This document shows positions 1-5,848 of a stretch of DNA of 10,552 nt, piece after piece. The DNA lies in NCBI GenBank assembly GCA_964493075.1, contig CAZBNU010000144.1, positions 1-10,552 of the forward strand. The letters run 5' to 3'. Position 1 is the first letter of the stretch, and every line of letters starts with the position of its first letter. The translations under genes were made by a program, and so were the position numbers. The DNA is from SLFT01 sp964493075 (GTDB taxonomy: Bacteria; Hydrogenedentota; Hydrogenedentia; Hydrogenedentales; CAITNO01). The notes below the pieces were generated by a model, which worked only from the letters and a program-made list of their open reading frames with translations, made no database searches and was not told the origin of the DNA.

Positions 1-103
1 ACACGATCCGCACCTCGTCCAATGGGAATCACCGCAAACCCCGGCACAACGAAATATGATCTTCGAGTGGATGTAAAGCGAATGGAAAATCAAAGATTCG
101 TGC
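1..103. other. Window edge: possible 3' tail of an upstream plus-strand gene, then intergenic DNA
   Basis: No gene can be named here. Frame 2 of the plus strand is open from the window edge to a TAA at 74-76, and frame 1 is open to a TAA at 106-108. The frame-2 reading contains HDPHLVQWESP and ends in FEWM, which looks more protein-like than the other frames. Base composition falls from GC-rich to AT-rich at about position 60, which fits a coding end near 76 followed by intergenic DNA. The stretch is too short to identify, and a minus-strand gene cannot be excluded. Confidence 0.25.
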
Positions 104-109
104 TATAAT
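83..109 (+). promoter_or_regulatory. Candidate extended -10 promoter of the PIN/antitoxin cassette
   Basis: A perfect TATAAT at 104-109 is directly preceded by TGC, giving the extended -10 motif TGnTATAAT. The -35 is weak: TGGAAA at 83-88 matches TTGACA at four of six positions with a short 15-bp spacer, as often seen with extended -10 promoters. Transcription would start near 116, leaving a leader of about 20 nt before the ATG at 138. The call assumes sigma-70-like consensus in this unknown organism. Confidence 0.5.
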
Positions 110-116
110 AAGAACA

Positions 117-133
117 TAATATTTGAGATATTA
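117..133. promoter_or_regulatory. Inverted repeat in the leader of the toxin-antitoxin cassette, possible operator
   Basis: TAATAT at 117-122 and ATATTA at 128-133 form a perfect 6-bp inverted repeat around a 5-nt centre. It lies between the -10 box and the toxin start codon, where toxin-antitoxin operons commonly carry the operator bound by the antitoxin or the complex. AT-rich DNA produces short palindromes by chance, so this is only a candidate. Confidence 0.3.
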
Positions 134-137
134 ACTT

Positions 138-596
138 ATGAGAGTCTATGTAGATACATCAGTAATTGGCGGATGCTGTGACGAAGAGTTTTCTTTTTGG
201 TCATTGAAATTGTTCGAAGAATTTCGTAATGAATTGAAAACAATGTTAATTTCAGAATTGACGTTGCAAGAGTTAGAACAGGCACCAGACAATATTAAAT
301 GTATATTAAATCGTTTCACGGCTGAACAAATTGAAATAATCCCCATTACTTTTCAAGTATTGCGTCTTGCTGAATCCTATGTATATGAACATGCTGTTGG
401 AAAAGGATCTATTGCAGATGCGCAACACATAGCTGCTGCAACTGTTGCACGAGTTGATGTGGTTGCAAGTTGGAATTTTAAGCATATTGTAAATCTACGG
501 CGAATACAACTGTACAATGCAGTAAATTTGAAACAGGGGTATTCGGTTATTGATATTCGTACGCCCCGGGAGATTGTCAATGAAGAAGACCTTTGA
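138..596 (+). CDS. PIN-domain protein, probable VapC-like toxin ribonuclease
   Basis: This 152-residue protein reads as a PIN-domain nuclease. It opens with the typical beta-1 motif MRVYVDTSVIGG carrying the first metal-binding Asp (D6). Glutamates at E40/E45 sit in the SELTLQELE helix, D94 lies in SIADAQHIAAA, and the C-terminal SWNFKHIVN (111-119) is the block common in this PIN subgroup. PIN toxins cleave RNA, often tRNA or rRNA, using Mg or Mn held by these acidic residues; that activity is inferred here. The gene lies first in a two-gene cassette and overlaps the partner start by 17 nt. It is clearly more AT-rich than the genes to its right, which suggests horizontal acquisition. The ATG at 138 lacks a strong Shine-Dalgarno sequence but sits about 20 nt after the presumed transcription start. 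The substrate is unknown. Confidence 0.8.
   Translation: MRVYVDTSVIGGCCDEEFSFWSLKLFEEFRNELKTMLISELTLQELEQAPDNIKCILNRFTAEQIEIIPITFQVLRLAESYVYEHAVGKGSIADAQHIAAATVARVDVVASWNFKHIVNLRRIQLYNAVNLKQGYSVIDIRTPREIVNEEDL
568..572 (+). promoter_or_regulatory. Ribosome binding site that fixes the antitoxin start
   Basis: GGGAG lies 7 nt before the ATG at 580, inside the 3' end of the toxin gene. It favours ATG 580 over the upstream in-frame TTG at 550, which has no comparable site. Confidence 0.6.
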
Positions 597-762
597 TTGT
601 GTACAAATGACAAGAGATATTCGGGAAAAATTGTCTTCCCGATATGCAGGTAATCAAGATCTGGAAATGCAAGAACTCCGGCAGGCACGGGAGCGGTTTG
701 AAAAGAAAGCGTTATCCAAACCGGTGAGATTAGCAGAAGAAGCGGGTGATTACAGAAAGTAA
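580..762 (+). CDS. Small antitoxin-like partner of the PIN protein
   Basis: This 60-residue charged protein begins MKKTFDCVQMTRDIREKLSS. Its opening (MK-T-F-D-C-V-x-M) resembles short proteins found beside PIN-domain toxins, which typically have a conserved start followed by helical, charged sequence. The rest (ELRQARERFEKKALSKP) is predicted helical with alternating charges, as expected of an antitoxin segment that wraps the toxin. No AbrB, Phd or RHH DNA-binding fold is evident at this length. The gene follows the toxin with a 17-nt overlap, so the order is toxin then antitoxin, the reverse of classical VapBC. I chose ATG 580 because of the GGGAG site upstream. The antitoxin role is inferred from position, size and similarity by eye. 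Confidence 0.65.
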   Translation: MKKTFDCVQMTRDIREKLSSRYAGNQDLEMQELRQARERFEKKALSKPVRLAEEAGDYRK

Positions 763-770
763 CGCGTTAC
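759..770. repeat. Perfect 12-bp palindrome containing both convergent stop codons
   Basis: GTAACGCGTTAC is exactly self-complementary. Its left half contains the TAA stop of the antitoxin gene (760-762) and its right half the TAA of the leftward hydrolase gene (767-769, read on the minus strand), leaving only four bases between the two genes. It lacks a loop and a U-tract, so it is not an intrinsic terminator of the usual kind. Confidence 0.6.
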
Positions 771-1614
771 ACCCACGGCCAGTACAGGGGAAACCAGAAG
801 GCAATTACCCAGGAAAACAGGACGGCAGATGCCATTGCGCCTGCGCACCAGTCTGAGGCGGCGCGTGTCGCAAGGGCGTGTACCAGCGCAAGCATGACAA
901 GGATGAAGGCGAAGATGCCGAGCATCATGCCGAGGAAGTTGAGTCCGGGCAGGGTAAGCCGTAAAAGTATCGTCAGTACGAGCAACGGCAGGGCACGGGT
1001 CAGTGCTGACACGGCGAAGCGAGTGCGTGCATTTTTCAGAGGAACTTGCTCCAGCACCCAGAGGTCAAGAAACGCGAACACCGTGAACAGGGGCGTGAGG
1101 ATAAGCCAGGTCAACAGGCGTCCGGGATGGGTGATGCTGACAGTAAAGATATGGACGTTCAGCAGGAGTGCCAGCAGGAGTGCGCATGTTGTACTGAAAA
1201 GGACGCCGCGCAATACTGCAGAGATTAGGCCGCCGGAACGTGGGGGAGAGGAGACGCCCCGCGTTCGCAGCAGGACCGCCGCAACACGGTAGGGGTTCAC
1301 GCTCCAAGTTCTTGTAGAAGCAGTGGGCGAGGTTTCGATGGCATCTTTGGAGACTGCTGCGGTAAGTGCTGATGCCAGCAGTAATGCGCCCGCACACCCC
1401 AGGATTACCGCCAGTAGACTTAATGCCCATATCATCCACGGGAAAACAACAGGTTTCCCAACACCCAGCGTACCGTTGACCCAGTCAATGATACGGATGA
1501 TAAGGACTGGATCGCTGGTTTCACTGGCGTGGTTACTGAACGGGCTGCTGATAACATCAGCCTTGCCTGCGATGTGCTCTTTTGCTTCTTCGATAGTGAA
1601 CAATTCCTCGAAGA
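767..1614 (-). CDS. 3' part of alpha/beta hydrolase-membrane protein (continues across the N gap)
   Basis: This is the C-terminal part of the gene that starts at 2133. The reading frame is open right up to the N run: the codons before the TTG at 1603 read F-E-E, so the region enters as FEELFTIEEAKEH and the TTG is an internal Leu. About 25 residues in, SNHASETSDPVLI followed by a WVNGTL helix resembles the catalytic-His loop and last helix of an alpha/beta hydrolase; FEEL probably corresponds to the loop with the acidic triad residue. A membrane domain follows with about six hydrophobic segments, counted from the TTG codon at roughly 54-80, 130-157, 163-185, 200-216, 222-246 and 254-274, ending in FPLYWPWV. 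The likely topology is a hydrolase domain tethered at both ends. The function of the membrane part is unknown. Confidence 0.75.
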
Positions 1615-1624
1615 NNNNNNNNNN
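1615..1624. other. Assembly gap of 10 N
   Basis: Ten ambiguous bases sit inside the alpha/beta hydrolase gene. The flanking coding parts are in different frames if the gap is exactly 10 bases; an intact gene requires a gap length of 3n+2. Only about 30 residues would separate the nucleophile Ser from the putative acid residue, much fewer than in ordinary alpha/beta hydrolases, so the true gap is probably some tens of codons. The N run is best read as a scaffolding placeholder. Confidence 0.9.
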
Positions 1625-2133
1625 AACGACACGAACGCATCCACCGAAGGATTATCATTGAAGGCTTCCGCCCCGGTGAATCCACCCATGGAATGTCCGA
1701 GATACGCCACGGGCAGATTCAGAGTGCCCATCCTGGCCATTAGGTAGTCATGTGCAGCAGGCAGTTTCGGATAGGATTCCCGAGCCCATTTCACCCATGC
1801 CTGGATTTGTTCCGGGTTGGCATTCCAATCAAAGCGTTCCCGGGACTCGCCATGCCCCCGAAAATCAAAGGCAAGTGTCGCGTATCCGTTGAGTGCGAAG
1901 GATTTTGCGAACAAGGCCATGATGCCTCGGTTGGAGGTAACGCCATGACCTATCAGCATTATGGCTTCTGGAGTTAACGGTTCCCAAAGTGTACCGGTGC
2001 TGGTTCGACCTTCTGGCAACGTGATTTCAATGGGTCTCTGGTAGAGTTCATGTAGCGAAGAAGGTAAAAACATCATTCCCAAGGCATAAAGATAAAGCAC
2101 TATTCCGGCAGTAAGTACAGTTATGTATCTCAT
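1625..2133 (-). CDS. 5' part of alpha/beta hydrolase with N-terminal membrane anchor
   Basis: This is the N-terminal 169 residues of an alpha/beta-fold hydrolase, broken by the N gap. Residues 4-23 (ITVLTAGIVLYLYALGMMFL) form a signal anchor or transmembrane segment. The fold is shown by IGHGVTSNRG (61-70, oxyanion-hole HG), LAFDFRGHGES (87-97), and the nucleophile elbow GHSMGG (146-151) with catalytic S148. The next strand begins VDAFVS and then the sequence is lost. The substrate cannot be told; esterase, lipase or acyl hydrolase activity is the family expectation. The start is ATG 2133, preceded by GGAGA (2141-2145 on the plus strand, 7-nt spacing). The gene follows the 1025-residue carbohydrate protein by 63 nt on the same strand, so it may belong to the same operon. 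In the region 2134-2196 I see no convincing terminator. Confidence 0.85.
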
Positions 2134-2196
2134 GCTAGCGTCTCCATTCGTTCTTTTCTCAATTCATTTTCTTTCTTCAAAGATCAATAAATGTTA

Positions 2197-5100
2197 TTAC
2201 GGCGTCCCCAAAAATCCGTCGCTCCAGAACACCGGCTCATAGCCGTTATCGGTAACCCAATCCAGTGCGGCGCGTACCTTGTCCATAATATCCGGCTGAT
2301 ACAGCTCCAGTTCTTTCCGGAAGTACTGTTCGTGGATGAGAAGTTCGATGATGTCGGCGGCCTGCGGAATGGCTGATCGCTCCTGAAGTATCTGCTTAAT
2401 CTGTTCCGGACTGAAGGCGTTCACCACCACGGCGCAGGGGATAAAGGTGATGCCTGTATCATGGTCGTGCCAGGCCGGACGGAAATGGCTGCGTGCGGAC
2501 TGTTCAGGCGACAGGTAGTAACTGGTGCGATAGGCACCTTCATGGGTTCCGAACAGGGCAATCAGGTTTTTAATGCCCCGGTCGCGCAGGGCATACACGC
2601 CGTCTTTCGGGCATTCCGCCCAATGGACAGTCGTGGTGTTGCCGATGAGTTCTTCACCTGCGAAACGTCGTATATGCCCGGTCACGAGGTCGTAGTCATG
2701 GGCAATCTGGCTGTAGGTGGCATTGCGATAGGGACGGTCCGGCTTGTCCTGCAGTGCATGGAAGGTGACATGGAGCCAGTCGGCATTGGCGCGCCATTCC
2801 TCTTTCCACTTGTCCGGCATCTGGGTGAGGTCGAACCCGTCCGTCTGGTAGTAGATGTTGAGATGTATTTTCGCGCCGTATTGCCGGTGCATTTCCTGCC
2901 AGAACGCCAGATACCAATGGTCGAAGAGGGACGGATACTGTTCCGGCGCCGTGCCCAGGTCTTTCAGGAACTGAATGTTGTCATCCACGGAAAAGCGGTA
3001 GCGCTTTTTGCTGCCTTTGTTGTAGAAGATGCGGGATTCCACCGTTGAACTGCCCGCTTCGGCAATTATTGTTTCAGTGTGTCCGGTTATTATCACGGGA
3101 GCGGTAAAGGTATCGCCGTAACGTGTTGCAGGAGTACCATTGACAAGAACCGACGCCTCCGGCGGCGCTGTTCCGGTCACGGTGAATTTTAATCCTGCGT
3201 CCATTTCCGTGCCGTCATTACGATTAAGCACCTCCCCGTCGCAGGGAAAGGTCAGAGTAAGTTCGGAATTTACAGGCGCAGCGGAATTATATACAGGCAG
3301 TGTTACTTCCAGACAATCCACAGGCAGGATACCTGTCCGGGCAACAAGGCTTATGGCATAACGCCCGGGTAGCAGGGCATAGGACGCATACCGCACCGCG
3401 CTGGCCTCGGGAGCAGGCGCAGCAAAATCAATTGTCACCAGTAGCGTGTCGTTCAGATAGAGGTCTGTCTGCCCGTAATCAGGATGACGCGGTGCCCAAA
3501 GTTTGAAGGTGGAACATTCCACGTTCCATTTCGCTTTGGCAACTGGGGCATCAGGGACGGCTTCCTTGCTGACAGCGCCTATCCCATACCGAAACAGCGG
3601 GTCTGAAATTTCCTGCCAGATTTCCATGTTCTGTCCCGCGCCAAGCAACGCTTCCGTATGCAGGTAACTGGTATCGGTGGGAACAGGTTCACCGGAAATA
3701 CGGTACTGTGAAACTTCCATAACACTGTTCTCCTGGACGAGCAATCCCAACAGTCCAACACCAGAAGGCAGGGGAGAGGATGCCGCCTCATTTCCGTTTA
3801 TGGTGATGGTGACTTGTCCAGCCTTGTCTCGGTGGACACCAATAGCAGTAATCGTTTCATCAGCCGTCCCTGATGTGTGGATGGTCTCTTTACCGTCATT
3901 GTCCACGGATAGAAGCTGCCACGTTCCAGCGAACAGACGAAGCCCCTGGTATCGGGTCAAGGACAGGGGATGCAGCACAGCATCGGAACGGGGAGTGTTC
4001 GGACCCAGCGGCGCATTATGGTTCCATAGCAGTGCAACGGTTCCCGTAAACTGGAGTTTTGCCTCCAGGGAAAATTCATCATAGGCATTTTTCAGCAACC
4101 CCAAACTGGGTGCGCCATGACCGGACAAGACGAAACCCTGTTCCCGGTAAGGCCGGTTCCAGGGGCGCTGCGCAAGATTTAATGTTCCCAGATTCTCTGC
4201 GGTGCGCGAGGGAAACATAACAGTGAACTGCCCGTCGTCATCCACGAAACCTGAAAAGGTTTGTCCCCAAATGCCGGCATGTTCATTGGGTACAGGTTCT
4301 GCATGCCACACACCGCCCCAGGCAACATTTGCCAATGCTTCGGGGTTCATGGCATCTTCTATGGGCACACGGAATAGCGCCTGATAGTTACGGTTTTTGG
4401 CTACCGATGTTGCAGGGGCGTAAATATAACCGTCATGGGTGAAGGCGGGAAAATACTCAAGGAGTGGCGGCAGATAGCGCTGCTGGTCAACATGCAACAA
4501 GGGAACCAGATCAGACCAAGGGCCTTCGGGGGTGGGTGCCGTCATTCCTAACAGCGCCCAGGCAAAGAATGGTCCGGAATCGGTGAGTGTAAGAATAAGC
4601 CAGTCGTTCTCGCGTCGAATCAGACTGGAAGCATAAAGCCGCCGATAACGGTCGCATAACAACGGCTGTTCACTGGTGCGCTTCACAGGTGTTGTTGCGC
4701 GGGTGAACGGCCCTTCCGGACGCTCCGCCCAGGCATAGCCCACACCGCTGTCACTTTTAGTATCATCGGGGTTTGCCAGATCAGCCCAGGCGGCGCTGTC
4801 ATTCACCCAATCATACACCAGGTGATAGCGTCCTTCGTGGTAAACCACCGATACATCCGGCGCGAAATTAGAGGGGCTGGCATCACCTTCAAAACAAAAA
4901 GTCTTGTCATTAAATATGGGCCCCAGCGCATCCCAACTGCCTCCCTTATCGGTCGAGCGGTACACCGTGCAAACCATCTGCTTATCCGGCCCCAGCGCGT
5001 ATCCAGTGGCATAATTTCCTGCATACAGGTACCAGTTTCCGCTGATCGGGTCTTCAAAAAGAAATCCGTTCACCGGCCATTCCAGCGGCGGCTTACCCAC

Positions 5101-5274
5101 CACCACAGGATTCCCCGGCAACCGTTCAAAGGCATCAAAAGACGGATCGCCGTACACCGGATGCCGCAGCCACGCTTGCCGATGAACACCCAAGGCATAG
5201 TCTGTTCCATCAGGAATCTGGATAGCGCAACATACAAGCATTATTGTGGAGATTGCTATCATGGCGTTTATCAC
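2197..5274 (-). CDS. Modular secreted carbohydrate-active protein: GH43-like propeller, ConA-like module, NodB/CE4-like deacetylase
   Basis: This 1025-residue protein starts with a hydrophobic segment (about 5-20) that looks like a signal peptide without Lys or Arg; the LVCC there is not a canonical lipobox. Residues 35-385 resemble a GH43/GH32-type five-bladed propeller: FEDPISGNWYLYAG (73-86) has the usual base Asp position, FAPDVSVVYHEGRYHLVY (137-154) fits the second conserved Asp, and E273 in LLEYFPAF is a possible acid. Residues 400-528 look like a concanavalin/LamG-type beta-sandwich, and 665-745 like an Ig-type module with VNGTPA. Residues 757-1025 carry NodB-like motifs: FSVDD (D764, D765), HVTFH (HxxxH, 835-839) and LIH (H981). 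The roles are therefore probably glycan binding or cleavage plus deacetylation outside the cytoplasm. The GTG at 5274 overlaps the ppnP stop as GTGA, indicating translational coupling; ATG 5262 is an alternative. Neither has a clear Shine-Dalgarno site. The substrate is unknown. Confidence 0.7.
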   Translation of the reverse strand: MINAMIAISTIMLVCCAIQIPDGTDYALGVHRQAWLRHPVYGDPSFDAFERLPGNPVVVGKPPLEWPVNGFLFEDPISGNWYLYAGNYATGYALGPDKQMVCTVYRSTDKGGSWDALGPIFNDKTFCFEGDASPSNFAPDVSVVYHEGRYHLVYDWVNDSAAWADLANPDDTKSDSGVGYAWAERPEGPFTRATTPVKRTSEQPLLCDRYRRLYASSLIRRENDWLILTLTDSGPFFAWALLGMTAPTPEGPWSDLVPLLHVDQQRYLPPLLEYFPAFTHDGYIYAPATSVAKNRNYQALFRVPIEDAMNPEALANVAWGGVWHAEPVPNEHAGIWGQTFSGFVDDDGQFTVMFPSRTAENLGTLNLAQRPWNRPYREQGFVLSGHGAPSLGLLKNAYDEFSLEAKLQFTGTVALLWNHNAPLGPNTPRSDAVLHPLSLTRYQGLRLFAGTWQLLSVDNDGKETIHTSGTADETITAIGVHRDKAGQVTITINGNEAASSPLPSGVGLLGLLVQENSVMEVSQYRISGEPVPTDTSYLHTEALLGAGQNMEIWQEISDPLFRYGIGAVSKEAVPDAPVAKAKWNVECSTFKLWAPRHPDYGQTDLYLNDTLLVTIDFAAPAPEASAVRYASYALLPGRYAISLVARTGILPVDCLEVTLPVYNSAAPVNSELTLTFPCDGEVLNRNDGTEMDAGLKFTVTGTAPPEASVLVNGTPATRYGDTFTAPVIITGHTETIIAEAGSSTVESRIFYNKGSKKRYRFSVDDNIQFLKDLGTAPEQYPSLFDHWYLAFWQEMHRQYGAKIHLNIYYQTDGFDLTQMPDKWKEEWRANADWLHVTFHALQDKPDRPYRNATYSQIAHDYDLVTGHIRRFAGEELIGNTTTVHWAECPKDGVYALRDRGIKNLIALFGTHEGAYRTSYYLSPEQSARSHFRPAWHDHDTGITFIPCAVVVNAFSPEQIKQILQERSAIPQAADIIELLIHEQYFRKELELYQPDIMDKVRAALDWVTDNGYEPVFWSDGFLGTP
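3320..3336. repeat. Short imperfect palindrome inside the modular gene, encoding RTGILPV
   Basis: ACAGG at 3320-3324 and CCTGT at 3332-3336 form a 5-bp inverted repeat around CAGGATA. Read on the minus strand it encodes RTGILPV at about residues 646-652 of the modular protein. From memory, CAGG-AGGAT-CCTG-like elements that translate to TGILPV-type peptides recur in many environmental genomes. Only one copy is seen in this window, so its status as a repeat is a suspicion. Confidence 0.3.
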
Positions 5275-5594
5275 ATATACGAGCAGATATATTCCATAAT
5301 GCCGTCTGTCACAGCGATATCAAAACCGGCATTGCCGGGCACATCAAAATAGGCACCTGTTTCATAGGAATGTTGTGCTTCGTCACCATCCAGTTTGACG
5401 GTACAGGAACCGGCAACCAGTTCCATGCGTTCCGGCGCACCCGTGCCGAAATGATAACTGCCGGGATAGATCAAGCCAATGGTCTTTTTCGAGCCATCGG
5501 CAAACAGCAGCGTGTGGCTGAGTACCTTGCCGTCAAAATACACGTTGGCCTTGCATACTGCGGTAACATTTTCAAACTTTTCGGGGACTGCCAT
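5271..5594 (-). CDS. ppnP: Pyrimidine/purine nucleoside phosphorylase (YaiE/DUF1255 family)
   Basis: This 107-residue cupin-fold protein matches the PpnP family along nearly its whole length. Recognisable blocks are YFDGKVLS (19-26, YFxGKV in the family), IGLIYPGSYHFGTGAPERME (39-58), VAGSCTVKL (60-68), YETGAYFDVPGNAGFDI (77-93) and the C-terminal YICSYM, equivalent to YLCRYL of the E. coli protein. PpnP cleaves nucleosides with phosphate to free base and ribose-1-phosphate in the cytosol. It is about 13 residues longer than the E. coli protein at the N-terminus. The start ATG 5594 is preceded by AAAGG (5604-5608 on the plus strand, 9-nt spacing). It is the first gene of a leftward transcript, and its stop overlaps the GTG start of the large carbohydrate protein, an unexpected partner for a nucleoside enzyme. 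A candidate promoter lies about 70-100 bp upstream. Confidence 0.9.
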   Translation of the reverse strand: MAVPEKFENVTAVCKANVYFDGKVLSHTLLFADGSKKTIGLIYPGSYHFGTGAPERMELVAGSCTVKLDGDEAQHSYETGAYFDVPGNAGFDIAVTDGIMEYICSYM

Positions 5595-5662
5595 TTTCTG
5601 TGACCTTTCTGGGTAACGGGGTTTTCTGAAATACGATGAAACTCAAAAACATAAGACACCAC

Positions 5663-5692
5663 ATTATGAATGTTGTTTCCCACAAGAATCAA
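5663..5692 (-). promoter_or_regulatory. Candidate promoter for ppnP and the leftward genes
   Basis: On the minus strand, TTGATT (plus 5687-5692) and CATAAT (plus 5663-5668) are separated by 18 bp. They match the -35 consensus at four of six positions and the -10 at five of six. Transcription would start near 5656, giving a leader of about 60 nt before the ppnP ATG. Confidence 0.35.
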
Positions 5693-5743
5693 TTGACAAT
5701 TCAGAATAAATTGGCCCAGATTACCTTTCCCCCGCTACGCAAG

Positions 5744-5772
5744 TTGTTCCTGGCAGGCTGCATCTGGATAAT
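5744..5772 (+). promoter_or_regulatory. Candidate promoter for the URO-D-like gene
   Basis: TTGTTC (5744-5749) and GATAAT (5767-5772) are separated by exactly 17 bp. The -10 matches five of six consensus positions and the -35 only its TTG. Transcription would start near 5779, giving a leader of about 70 nt that contains the TTCGC/GCGAA inverted repeat. Confidence 0.35.
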
Positions 5773-5848
5773 ATCGCCTGTGTCCGCACCCCCTTCAACA
5801 GCAATACTGTTCGCATAGAGCATTCGCGAAACAACAGGTGAAATCTAT

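Larger units (their letters stand above)
5595..5848. other. Divergent intergenic region between ppnP and the URO-D-like gene
   Basis: These 254 bases separate two genes reading away from each other. No convincing coding sequence is seen; a 60-codon plus-strand frame from 5636 has no ribosome site and no recognisable motif. The region carries one candidate promoter in each direction, the odd palindrome AATTGACAATT (5691-5701), and a TTCGC/GCGAA inverted repeat (5810-5814 and 5826-5830) just before the URO-D-like ribosome binding site. No riboswitch or tRNA fold is recognised. Confidence 0.6.

Noticed and set aside
894..1292. 132-codon plus-strand frame rich in Arg and Ser
   Set aside because: It is antisense to the membrane domain; its composition is typical of a shadow of Leu- and Ala-rich coding sequence.
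1601..1603. TTG at 1603 as the start of a separate membrane protein
   Set aside because: The frame stays open to the gap and reads FEELFTIEEAK, continuous with an alpha/beta hydrolase; no ribosome site precedes the TTG.
1323..1747. Plus-strand open frames running across or beside the N run
   Set aside because: They are antisense to the hydrolase gene, have no recognisable motif and depend on reading through unknown bases.
2461..3048. 195-codon plus-strand frame
   Set aside because: It lies entirely antisense to the modular carbohydrate gene, whose NodB-like motifs are on the minus strand.
5693..5698. Perfect TTGACA as the -35 of a plus-strand promoter
   Set aside because: No -10-like hexamer occurs 15-19 bp downstream (the candidates there read CCAGAT or GATTAC).
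5636..5818. 60-codon plus-strand frame in the divergent intergenic region
   Set aside because: It has no ribosome site or motif and overlaps both candidate promoters.
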